Below are positions 6,837 through 14,181 of a DNA stretch of 14,758 nucleotides, piece by piece. The translations under genes and the position numbers were made by a program. The first letter of the stretch is position 1. Each line of letters starts with the position of its first letter. The notes beneath the pieces were generated by a model. That model was given only the letters and a program-made list of their open reading frames with translations, ran no database searches and had not been told where the DNA came from. This DNA is from an uncultured Bacteroidota bacterium. GTDB taxonomy: Bacteria > Bacteroidota > Bacteroidia > Bacteroidales > SZUA-534. The stretch is taken from positions 1 through 14,758 of the forward strand of contig CALABN010000185.1 of the NCBI GenBank assembly GCA_937885735.1, in the 5' to 3' direction.

Positions 6837-6865
6837 CAAATATATAAACTAAATTTATTAGTCAA
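6837..6865 (-). promoter_or_regulatory. Promoter of the BlaI-M56-lipoprotein unit
   Basis: On the minus strand TATATTTG (6837-6844) is an exact match to the Bacteroidota -7 consensus TAnnTTTG, and TTG (6863-6865) lies 18 bp upstream as a -33 element. Transcription would begin near 6830, giving a leader of about 24 nt before the ATG at 6806. The perfect dyad TTGCATTGCAA (6829-6839) overlaps the -7 box and start point. Confidence 0.6.
6848..6862 (-). promoter_or_regulatory. Candidate BlaI-type operator
   Basis: ACTAATAAATTTAGT (minus strand) has perfect five-base arms ACTAA/TTAGT around a five-base centre and sits exactly between the -33 and -7 boxes. A bound dimer there would block RNA polymerase. 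The arms partly resemble the TACTACA-type half sites of known BlaI/MecI operators. Function is inferred from position and symmetry. Confidence 0.5.
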
Positions 6866-6871
6866 TCATTT

Positions 6872-6892
6872 TTAACGAAATTTTTTCGTTAA
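6872..6892. promoter_or_regulatory. Nine-bp-arm dyad upstream of the BlaI-unit promoter
   Basis: TTAACGAAA and TTTCGTTAA are perfect inverted arms around TTT. The dyad is centred about 18 bp upstream of the -33 element. Its half sites differ from the ACTAA operator candidate, so it may bind another regulator. No function can be assigned from sequence. Confidence 0.4.
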
Positions 6893-7002
6893 TTTTTAGT
6901 CGAACGAGCAATATCAATCTTATGATATTGATTATCAATAAGAATGCATATAGAAAGTTATGACAATCCGAAACTAAAAACAATCCAACTTACAAATTGA
7001 CA

Positions 7003-7059
7003 AAAAAACAACCTGAAAGTCTGAACCACAAACAAGTCCAGTTTTTCAGGTTGTTTTTT
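7003..7059 (-). terminator. Intrinsic terminator of dpp7
   Basis: AAAAAACAACCTGAAA (7003-7018) pairs perfectly with 7044-7059 over 16 bp. In the minus-strand RNA an inner stem CUGGAC/GUUCAG, with one G-U pair, extends the hairpin. The stem ends in a run of seven U residues. It lies about 70 bp after the dpp7 stop. The A/U tracts on both sides would also allow termination from the other direction, but no plus-strand gene is present. Confidence 0.85.
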
Positions 7060-7074
7060 ATCTGTCAGAAATAC

Positions 7075-7088
7075 GCAGGTTCACCTGC
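7075..7088. repeat. Small palindrome GCAGGT-TC-ACCTGC
   Basis: Perfect six-base arms around two bases, in the dpp7 3' untranslated region between the stop codon and the terminator. It could be a small hairpin in the mRNA tail. Confidence 0.4.
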
Positions 7089-7128
7089 TGTTATCATTCC
7101 AGTCCTTTTCAAGAGGCGGTTTCAACAC

Positions 7129-9297
7129 CTACTCACTAACTGATTCCGATATTTTATCTGACGAAACCAACGTCAACTCGTCGATAATGTTTTGCGCGCC
7201 TGCGAATTTGTCAATCATAAGAAGGACGTAACGGATATCAACCGCTATGGTGCGCTGAAGTTCCGTCTCATAAGCAATGTCGCCGCTCATTGCCTCCCAA
7301 TTGCCGTCAAATGCAAGACCAATGAGTTCGCCTTTGCCATTGATGACTGGACTGCCCGAATTGCCACCCGTAATGTCGTTGTTGGTAATGAAGCACACGT
7401 TCATTGTGCTGTCAGGATTGCCGTAACGTCCGTAATCCTTTTGGGCGTAAATTTCCTTGAGTTTGGCAGGCACATTGAACTCGCGGACAGTGGAATCAGC
7501 CTTCTCCATAACACCGTCAAGAGTGGTTTTGTAATCATAAACCACTGCATCGGCAGGCACATAGCCACCAATCTTGCCGTATGTCAGGCGCATAGTGCTG
7601 TTTGCGTCGGGTGAATAAAGTTTGTCGGGGTTCATCTCCATAAGTCCAGCAACAAACAAGCGCATACCAGTATACAGATTCTGCTCATTGTCAAACATTT
7701 TTGTCGATATATCACTATATAATCCGTAAATATTGTTGGCAACAACAAGAATAGGGTCCTTTGCCAATGTCTTCAGGTTTGGCTTCTGAAGGAATGCACC
7801 TAAACGCTCCTCACTGCAGAATATCGACTTTGCAAACATATCATCGACATACTTGTCGATGCCGTTCTTTGCCACCTGGCTTGCAACGACTTCAGGCCAT
7901 AATTTTCTATCAACATTATCCATATAAACCTTGAACATTGCCTTTGTCGCCTGTCGGTCGACATCGATGTTGAAGTCCTTGAAAAACTTCGACATCGACG
8001 CTTCAAGTTTCGACTTGTCGACGGTAAGGCCTTTTTCGGCATACGAAGCCAAAGTGGCGTTGTTTCTTATGGCAAACAAGATGCTCTCGCAACCACGCAA
8101 CAGCGCCTCGCTGATGTAGTTTGACGCCCTTTCGTAGTCGCCATTCTGCGATATTGCATCTTCAATCATCTTCAAGGCATTGCCGTATTTAGACTTGCGG
8201 GCATCGTCCTGACTAACCCATTCGGCAAAATCCTTTTCTATATCTTTCTTTTTGTCGATGACGTGAAGGCGTTTCAGACCCTTGTTCTGCCCTATTGAAT
8301 ATTTCCAGTAGTTAGATGAAGATGCGTATTTTGATGCGTACTGAAGACGGATTTTGGCATCACCGCTCATAAACTCCTTCATTACCTGCTGACGGATGCC
8401 ACGGACCTGTTCACGCACGCTATTTTCGTTCTGCATAACGTTGTTGGTCTCCCACGATGAAATGTAACGGTCGGTAGAGCCAGGATAACCCATTACCATT
8501 GCAAAGTCGTTCTCCTTGTAACCGTCGAGCGATATTGGCAGGAAGTGTTTTGGCTTGTAAGGCACGTTGTCCTCCGAATATTCGGCAGGCGAGCCGTCGG
8601 GCGCACAATATACACGGAACATTGAGAAATCGCCAGTGTGACGTGGCCACATCCAGTTGTCGGTTTCGGCACCGTACTTGCCAACTGACTCTGGTGGCGC
8701 ACCTACAAGTCTTACGTCCTTGAATATCTCATATACAAATAGATAATAGTTGTTACCATAGAACATTGCTTGTACTCTTGCATCATAATTGGTGCTGTCG
8801 GTGGCCTTTTTTTCCAAAATGGTGGCAACACTGTCAACAATCTCGTCACGACGGTTCTCGCCGACGCCCTCTGGAATAGCGCCCAATATGTCGGAAGTGA
8901 CGTCCTCAACCCTTACCAACAGCCACGCAGACTTGTTAGGGTTTGCCAATTCCTCCGATTTGCTCTTTGCAAAGAATCCGTTTGTAAGCAAGTCGTTTTC
9001 CACCGTGCTGTGGCTTTGTATTTCAGAATAACCGCAATGGTGGTTTGTCATTATCAGTCCTTCGGACGAAACGAACGAAGCCGTGCAACTGCCACCGTCG
9101 AGGGCAATAATGGCGTCCTTGAGGCAGGCGTTGTTAATGTTGTAAATGTCGTCGGCCGTGAGTTGGATTCCCATATCGGTCATTGTGGCCATATTCTTTT
9201 CAATCAAGATTGGAAGCCACATTCCTTCGTCAGCCCTTGAAATGGTGGTGCTTGCCACAATCAAGGCCGAAGCAATTAGACACGCTGATTTTTTCAT
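7129..9297 (-). CDS. dpp7: Dipeptidyl peptidase 7 (family S46)
   Basis: The 722-residue protein is full length for family S46 (about 710-720). A signal peptide ends near SRA-DEG (residues 22-23), so it is exported to the periplasm or surface. The serine protease motifs are all present: TNHHCGY (His86 or His87), DNWMWPRHTGD (Asp213-Asp223, Asp223 the likely triad member), and ITGGNSGSP with Ser647. Asn214-Trp215 in the DNWMWP motif belong to the site that holds the free N-terminus of the substrate. The residue 18 positions after the catalytic Ser decides specificity: Arg in DPP11 (acidic P1), Gly in DPP7 (hydrophobic P1). Here it is Gly665 in LAFDGNWEAMSGD, so DPP7-type specificity is predicted. 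The enzyme removes dipeptides from peptide N-termini, supplying dipeptides for uptake. A promoter lies just upstream and a strong terminator behind it, so it is likely its own transcription unit. Confidence 0.93.
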   Translation of the reverse strand: MKKSACLIASALIVASTTISRADEGMWLPILIEKNMATMTDMGIQLTADDIYNINNACLKDAIIALDGGSCTASFVSSEGLIMTNHHCGYSEIQSHSTVENDLLTNGFFAKSKSEELANPNKSAWLLVRVEDVTSDILGAIPEGVGENRRDEIVDSVATILEKKATDSTNYDARVQAMFYGNNYYLFVYEIFKDVRLVGAPPESVGKYGAETDNWMWPRHTGDFSMFRVYCAPDGSPAEYSEDNVPYKPKHFLPISLDGYKENDFAMVMGYPGSTDRYISSWETNNVMQNENSVREQVRGIRQQVMKEFMSGDAKIRLQYASKYASSSNYWKYSIGQNKGLKRLHVIDKKKDIEKDFAEWVSQDDARKSKYGNALKMIEDAISQNGDYERASNYISEALLRGCESILFAIRNNATLASYAEKGLTVDKSKLEASMSKFFKDFNIDVDRQATKAMFKVYMDNVDRKLWPEVVASQVAKNGIDKYVDDMFAKSIFCSEERLGAFLQKPNLKTLAKDPILVVANNIYGLYSDISTKMFDNEQNLYTGMRLFVAGLMEMNPDKLYSPDANSTMRLTYGKIGGYVPADAVVYDYKTTLDGVMEKADSTVREFNVPAKLKEIYAQKDYGRYGNPDSTMNVCFITNNDITGGNSGSPVINGKGELIGLAFDGNWEAMSGDIAYETELQRTIAVDIRYVLLMIDKFAGAQNIIDELTLVSSDKISESVSE

Positions 9298-9316
9298 TTG
9301 TTACAATATTTTATTT

Positions 9317-9346
9317 CAAAAATAATATTCATTTCTTTCAAAACAA
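9317..9346 (-). promoter_or_regulatory. Likely dpp7 promoter
   Basis: On the minus strand TATTTTTG (9317-9324) matches the Bacteroidota -7 box TAnnTTTG, and TTG (9344-9346) lies 19 bp upstream. This would give a short leader of about 14 nt before the dpp7 ATG at 9297. It sits just past the stop codon of the histidine kinase gene. Confidence 0.45.
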
Positions 9347-9356
9347 TAAAAGCAGG

Positions 9357-10514
9357 CTACTCAAAGCATCGTGGCAACAAAATCTTGAATGTGGTGCCCA
9401 CGCCCAACTCCGACGACTGAACAAAAATCCTGCCATTGTGGAAATTGTTGATGATGCGTTGCGACAACGACAGTCCCAATCCCCAGCCACGCTCCTTTGT
9501 GGTGTATCCTGGCGTGAAAATTGCCTTGAACTGCTTCTTGTGCAAGCCCTTGCCCGAATCGATGACCAGTATTTCGGCATGCTTCTGCGACTGTCCCAAC
9601 TTGATTGTAACGTTGCCCTTGCCCTCCATAGCGTCCACGGCATTCTTTGTCAGGTTTTCAATGACCCAGTTGAACAACGGGACGCAAAGGTTCACCATAA
9701 CAGGTTCTGTGGTGTTGTCCATAATGTCGATATTAACCCTCGACGACACACGGTTGCGCATATAATCGACTGCACCAACTATTGTATCATTGAGATTGAC
9801 AACCTGCAAATCGGGCACTGAACCAACTTTCGAGAAACGGTCGGCTATCATTCTCAACCTATCAATATCTTTCTGCATTTCAGATATATACTTCGCATTT
9901 TTATCATCCTGGCCAAGTATTTCTATCCAGGCCATAAGTGACGATATTGGCGTTCCAAGTTGATGAGCCGTTTCCTTCGACATTCCAACCCAGACGCGGT
10001 TCTGTTCCGCCTTGCGCGACGAACTGAAGGCAAAATATGCGACAATGATGAAGATTGCGATTATCGAAAGTTGTACAAACGGGAACACCGCCAAACGTTT
10101 CAATATGGTTGAATCGTCATAATAGATAATGTTCTTGTGTCGGTTTGACAAGTCGATGACAATAGGCTCGTGGCGTTCAGCCATTTCGGCCACTCTTCTC
10201 TTGTAGTATGCCGAGTCGCTGGTATCTTGATGATTGACGTTCAGCACGGACACTATCTCACCTTTCTCATCAGTCATAATAACGGGTATTGTACTGTTAT
10301 TCTGAATGATGCCGAGGTAAAAATTTATCTCGTCACCGTCGTCGCAAGTGGCAATGAGACGGGTTGCCTCAGCCCAAACCTGCATACGCTTTGTCTCCTC
10401 CACGGCCATATTGCTGGCCAACTTGTTTGTAAAATACAACGACACTCCACAGATGAGCACAGCGCCCACCATAATAAGTATCTTCCAGATAGTCTTATTT
10501 TTATAAATATCCAT
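9357..10514 (-). CDS. Membrane-bound sensor histidine kinase, orphan
   Basis: With the ATG at 10514 the product has 385 residues; a GTG at 10529 would add five, and residue numbers below use that longer form. Two membrane segments (about 14-36 and 147-168) flank an extracytoplasmic sensor domain of about 110 residues. The H-box SKETAHQLGTPISSL places the phosphoacceptor at His189. The ATP-binding domain has the N-box ENLTKNAVDAM (about 291-301), G1 DSGKGL (324-329), G2 GWGLGLS (348-354) and G3 GTTF (378-381). HQLGTP instead of the usual HELRTP is common among Bacteroidota kinases of this type. No response regulator gene lies on either side, so its partner must be elsewhere. No terminator was found after its stop, and dpp7 starts about 60 bp on, so some read-through into dpp7 is possible. 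The signal sensed is unknown. Confidence 0.88.
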   Translation of the reverse strand: MDIYKNKTIWKILIMVGAVLICGVSLYFTNKLASNMAVEETKRMQVWAEATRLIATCDDGDEINFYLGIIQNNSTIPVIMTDEKGEIVSVLNVNHQDTSDSAYYKRRVAEMAERHEPIVIDLSNRHKNIIYYDDSTILKRLAVFPFVQLSIIAIFIIVAYFAFSSSRKAEQNRVWVGMSKETAHQLGTPISSLMAWIEILGQDDKNAKYISEMQKDIDRLRMIADRFSKVGSVPDLQVVNLNDTIVGAVDYMRNRVSSRVNIDIMDNTTEPVMVNLCVPLFNWVIENLTKNAVDAMEGKGNVTIKLGQSQKHAEILVIDSGKGLHKKQFKAIFTPGYTTKERGWGLGLSLSQRIINNFHNGRIFVQSSELGVGTTFKILLPRCFE

Positions 10515-10677
10515 AGTCACAAAACTCACCTATATGTAAACGCACACGTGGTGCAGATATTGCCTTGCGGGCAGATGCCTATATTGTGTTACATAAATTC
10601 ACCGAATGATACGAAAAATAAATGGTTTTACAGCCAGCCTATGGTTTTGATTCATCTAAAAGATGCAAAACGAGAAG

Positions 10678-13203
10678 TCACTCCTCGTCCCACTCTATCG
10701 CGAACCCCGACGAACTGTTTTTTTCGGGCTGTTTTTCAGTCTTAACGGTAGTGTCGTTCTTGAAAAGGCCGAACTCACGTTTCAGTATCTGCTTCACCTC
10801 CTGCTTCTGCTGTTTCATCTCCTCGCGGAACTGCTGTTTCATTTCAACCTTGTCGAACTTGATTTTCGACTTGCCGTTATTGCGCGTAGCCACAAGGTAA
10901 AGCGTGGTGTGCTCGCCTGAATCGTCCTCAACAATGCCGAAAGGTGTCGTCTGCTGAAGTCGTTTGGCCTTTCCGCGCATAAAGTCACTCAAAATCAAGG
11001 TAAGATGATATTCGTAATCGCCTGTAAACTTGTGCGTTCCTGCAAGCGAGATGTCGCAGGCATTGCACTCGACGTCCATTTTTGGAATGTCAATGGCACC
11101 TTCGCTGATTCGCATATCGTTGCTCAAAGTCGAAAACTCGAGCGAGCGGAACTCGTCAATCTTTGTAAAATCGGCAATGCTGTTGGTTGCCTCAAGCCCG
11201 TGCAACTTGCCGTTGGCAATGTCGAGGTGACCGTCGAAATCAATGTTCTGACGGTCGATAGTGTCGCCAGCAAACGGCAACATTACTGCAAATGTCGAAC
11301 TCAAACGGCCTTCAATGTTGGCATCGGTTATGTAGGATTGATTGAAGTTGTCGAATGTTGAAAACAGGCGGTTTATGTCGATGCCCGTAATGGTGCCCTT
11401 GCAAGACACCTTGCGGTTATTGCCCATTCGGTAAACCACCATAGTGCTGAATTTGCCGTCGAGGGCGCTGAAGTTCAGTCCGTCGAAAGTGACAATGTCG
11501 CCTGAATAGCACAAGCGACCCTTCACGTTTCCGGCATTGAACTTGTTGTATGAAAATCCGTCGAGCGACATTCGCAAATCAACGTTGTAGGTAATTTTCG
11601 AATCGGACTTGCCTCCGCCAAACAATGGCGCAATCTGTTTGTAATCAATATTTTTAGACACCAAGGAACCTTCAACCCTCATTGTAGGGTACGGCTCCGC
11701 AACGGCTTTCAGCAAGTTTGGAAGCGAGCCGTTGAAAGTGACTGGAATGTCGCGCAGATAGCCATTGACGGCAGTCAATGTAAGCGAGTAGCCTTTCAGC
11801 ACGGCCAACCCGCTGACTCCAGAAAGCGATATTGCATCGCCGTTGGTGTAACTGCCGTTTTCAACCTGCACCTGGCAAAGCGGATTGAGTTTCAGAAATG
11901 CATTTATGTTGAATGGCTTGCCAATATTCAGAGGTCCGTGAGCACTGACGTCGCCACTGACCGTTCCCGTCAGGTGGCCGTTGCGGTTGCCGAAGATGAA
12001 TCGGTTCCACTCGTCAATCTGCCCTGACACCTGCAAGGTGGTGTTAATGTTCGGTTTAGTGAAATTATCGATGCGCAGGTTTCCAGACAGGGTGCTTTGA
12101 GCCGTCTGCAAATTGAGTTCCGATATGTTTAGGAACGATTTTGTGCTACGCGTCGCACCGCCGTTGTTAAACACACCCTTCAGCCCCACCTTGCTGAAAG
12201 CCAGGTCGAGTTTCGGGTACTTGACCGTTGCATTGTCCAAGCCGAAATTTGCAACAATCAACGGTGTGCTTTTCTTGTTGAATTTTCCCTTGACGGTGGC
12301 ATTGAAATCGACAAGCCCAGTGCTTTGCACTACGGGCTTTTCCTTTGTCGCCAAAGTAAAATAGCGCAAGGCGTTGGCAACCTCTATCCGCTTGCCAAGA
12401 ATCTGCAAGTCGACAAACATATCGTCCTTCATCAAGACGTTGCCGGTTATGCCGAAATTCAGCCCTTTCGACGACAACTGGCCCTCGTTGATGCGAAGCG
12501 TGTCGTTTTTCAGGCTCAAGTCCATTTTAATGTTTGTGGGCGCAAGTGGCACTATTTCAACCTTGTTGGCCTCAATCCACTGCAACTTGACCGAGCCTTT
12601 GGTGCTCACCTCGAACTGTCCGCTGTTGAGTTCCCCTTCAGCCTCGAAGTCAGGCATATACCATTCAATGCCGTTGCCTTTGTAGAGGTTGCTCACCTGC
12701 ACCACGCAGTCGCTGAAACCCAGATGCTCAAGCATAACCGCCATTACCGACTTTTCGGTTTTCTCCTTTTTAGTCTTGAAGATGTGGAAGTTATCATTGC
12801 CTTTTTCATCAATAAGAATGAAAATCTGGCCGTCGCTTACTTTCACCGAATTTAGTTCCAGTTGGTCGTCGAGCAACTTGCGAATGTTGAATGACAGCGC
12901 CAACCGTCTCACTGCCAGCAATGTATCGGCAGAAGTGTGATTGAAGCCGTTATGGCTGAACCCGTTTTTGGGCGACAATACGGTTACATTGTCCAATACA
13001 ATTGATGCATACGGGAAACTGTTGATGAGCGAGAAATTGAGCCCGTCCACTTGAATGGGCGCATTAAGTTCGTTGTTGATAGCCTGCACACCATATTGTA
13101 TCAACTTATCCTTCAACAATATAGTACCTGCCACAATGGAACCTGCTAGCAGAACGGCTATGACAGCCAGCCAAATGAATATTTTGACTATAACCTTCCG
13201 CAT
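10678..13203 (-). CDS. AsmA-like membrane-anchored protein
   Basis: The 841-residue protein has a single N-terminal membrane anchor (about 7-29) followed by a long periplasmic beta-rich region. The opening after the anchor (INNELNAPIQVDGLNFSL, then FPYASIVLDNVTV) is typical of the AsmA N-terminal domain, and the region about 600-770 (DANIEGRLSS, LDIANGKLHGLEATNSIADF, LAGTHKFTGDYEYHL) fits the AsmA-like C-terminal region. AsmA-like proteins are related to bridge-like lipid transfer proteins and are linked to outer membrane homeostasis and phospholipid transport. The last 60 or so residues are Lys/Gln/Glu-rich, probably helical (KVEMKQQFREEMKQQKQEV), and end in an acidic tail. The rhomboid protease gene ends 10 bp upstream, so the two are very likely co-transcribed. 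The exact cargo is unknown. Confidence 0.85.
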   Translation of the reverse strand: MRKVIVKIFIWLAVIAVLLAGSIVAGTILLKDKLIQYGVQAINNELNAPIQVDGLNFSLINSFPYASIVLDNVTVLSPKNGFSHNGFNHTSADTLLAVRRLALSFNIRKLLDDQLELNSVKVSDGQIFILIDEKGNDNFHIFKTKKEKTEKSVMAVMLEHLGFSDCVVQVSNLYKGNGIEWYMPDFEAEGELNSGQFEVSTKGSVKLQWIEANKVEIVPLAPTNIKMDLSLKNDTLRINEGQLSSKGLNFGITGNVLMKDDMFVDLQILGKRIEVANALRYFTLATKEKPVVQSTGLVDFNATVKGKFNKKSTPLIVANFGLDNATVKYPKLDLAFSKVGLKGVFNNGGATRSTKSFLNISELNLQTAQSTLSGNLRIDNFTKPNINTTLQVSGQIDEWNRFIFGNRNGHLTGTVSGDVSAHGPLNIGKPFNINAFLKLNPLCQVQVENGSYTNGDAISLSGVSGLAVLKGYSLTLTAVNGYLRDIPVTFNGSLPNLLKAVAEPYPTMRVEGSLVSKNIDYKQIAPLFGGGKSDSKITYNVDLRMSLDGFSYNKFNAGNVKGRLCYSGDIVTFDGLNFSALDGKFSTMVVYRMGNNRKVSCKGTITGIDINRLFSTFDNFNQSYITDANIEGRLSSTFAVMLPFAGDTIDRQNIDFDGHLDIANGKLHGLEATNSIADFTKIDEFRSLEFSTLSNDMRISEGAIDIPKMDVECNACDISLAGTHKFTGDYEYHLTLILSDFMRGKAKRLQQTTPFGIVEDDSGEHTTLYLVATRNNGKSKIKFDKVEMKQQFREEMKQQKQEVKQILKREFGLFKNDTTVKTEKQPEKNSSSGFAIEWDEE

Positions 13204-13213
13204 TGATTTTCAA

Positions 13214-14092
13214 CTACTTGTTGTTACTATTCTTGAACAAGATACGTTTTTCCTCATCGGTAAGACCATTGTAGCCCGATTTGGCAATCTTCTCCAATAT
13301 AACGTCAATCTGCTTTTGCTCGTCGTGCTTGCGTTTGTTGTAGTCGTAGTCCGATTCAGTCCGCTTGTACTTGACCTTCATTTTGGGGCGAGGCTTGAAA
13401 ATGGTCACCATTAGGTCGATGATGCGACCAACCCACGCCGTTATGTCCTTGTTTTTCCGAAGGTAGATGACAAAATAAATGCCGAGCAATGCTCCGCCAA
13501 TGTGGGCAATGTGGCCACCGGAATTTTCTTTGGTGAGTAAAGCCAAATCGGAAATGACAGAGAATAGCGCTATCCATTTTATCCTGACCTGCCCCAAAAA
13601 CATAAGGTAAACAGTGTAGTTAGGCACATAGACAGCCGTGGCAAGCACTATTGCGTAAATTGACGCCGATGCGCCCAATGCGCTTGCCGATGTTTCTTGA
13701 AAAGCAGGGAAAAGATTGAATGCCAGTATGAAAAACACCGCCCCGACCAAACCGCCAGCAACATACACATTCAGCAACTGACGCTCCGAAAAGTATTCAA
13801 GGAAGATACGGCCAAACCAAAACAGCCACAACAAATTGAAAAGAATGTGCCAAAAATCCTGATGCAGAAACATATATGTGACGGGACCCCAAGGGTGCGT
13901 CAGCAGATTTCCAAGCCCCGAATACACCACAAGCCACTCAACCAACGGATTGACGGAATAGACATTGAACAGCGCCAGGCAAATGTCAACCAACTTGACA
14001 AGCACAAACACGCCCAAGTTGATATAAATCAACTTATTGAGCATATTACCCTGTTTGAACGTCGATAATAAATTCTGCATTGTCCGATTCAT
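13214..14092 (-). CDS. Rhomboid-family intramembrane serine protease with DUF6576-like tail
   Basis: The 292-residue protein has about six membrane segments. HQDFWHILFNLLWLFWFG (77-94) carries the conserved His and Asn of the second helix (His82, Asn86), which stabilise the oxyanion. The nucleophile is Ser142 in GASAS, and the base is His197 in AHIGG, two helices later. Rhomboids cut transmembrane substrates inside the membrane. GxSA instead of the textbook GxSG is seen in many Bacteroidota members and does not suggest inactivity. The soluble C-terminal tail (about 245-292: KRKHDEQKQIDVILEKIAK, GYNGLTDEEKRILF) matches the short DUF6576-type helix pair that follows rhomboid domains in this phylum. 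The start at 14092 (MNRTM) could instead be the Met at 14080. prfB ends 89 bp upstream and the AsmA-like gene begins 10 bp downstream. Substrates are unknown. Confidence 0.9.
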   Translation of the reverse strand: MNRTMQNLLSTFKQGNMLNKLIYINLGVFVLVKLVDICLALFNVYSVNPLVEWLVVYSGLGNLLTHPWGPVTYMFLHQDFWHILFNLLWLFWFGRIFLEYFSERQLLNVYVAGGLVGAVFFILAFNLFPAFQETSASALGASASIYAIVLATAVYVPNYTVYLMFLGQVRIKWIALFSVISDLALLTKENSGGHIAHIGGALLGIYFVIYLRKNKDITAWVGRIIDLMVTIFKPRPKMKVKYKRTESDYDYNKRKHDEQKQIDVILEKIAKSGYNGLTDEEKRILFKNSNNK

Positions 14093-14181
14093 AGTGCCAT
14101 TTTATGTGGTTTCAACAAATTGTCAATATAAATGAAAACGACGGCAGTGCCAAACTTATTTTCCAGTAACCTCGATAATGG

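Larger units (their letters stand above)
6807..7128. other. 322 bp intergenic region between dpp7 and the BlaI-type gene
   Basis: From right to left along transcription it contains a small palindrome (7075-7088), the dpp7 terminator (7003-7059), a very AT-rich stretch with the palindrome ATTGATTATCAAT at 6927-6939, a dyad at 6872-6892, and the promoter with operator for the BlaI unit. No gene is supported here. Confidence 0.7.

Noticed and set aside
8770..9240. A 156-codon plus-strand open frame inside dpp7
   Set aside because: It is antisense to conserved S46 sequence including the catalytic His region, so it is a shadow frame.
9183..9821. A 212-codon plus-strand open frame spanning the dpp7 start and kinase end
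   Set aside because: It overlaps two firm minus-strand genes and the dpp7 promoter and looks like no known protein.
10653..10665. CATCT-AAA-AGATG as a terminator of the AsmA-like gene
   Set aside because: The stem is only five bp and no U-tract follows.
14151..14158. TAAGTTTG on the minus strand as a -7 box for the rhomboid gene
   Set aside because: It matches TAnnTTTG, but no TTG lies at a suitable distance upstream, and read-through from prfB explains expression as well.
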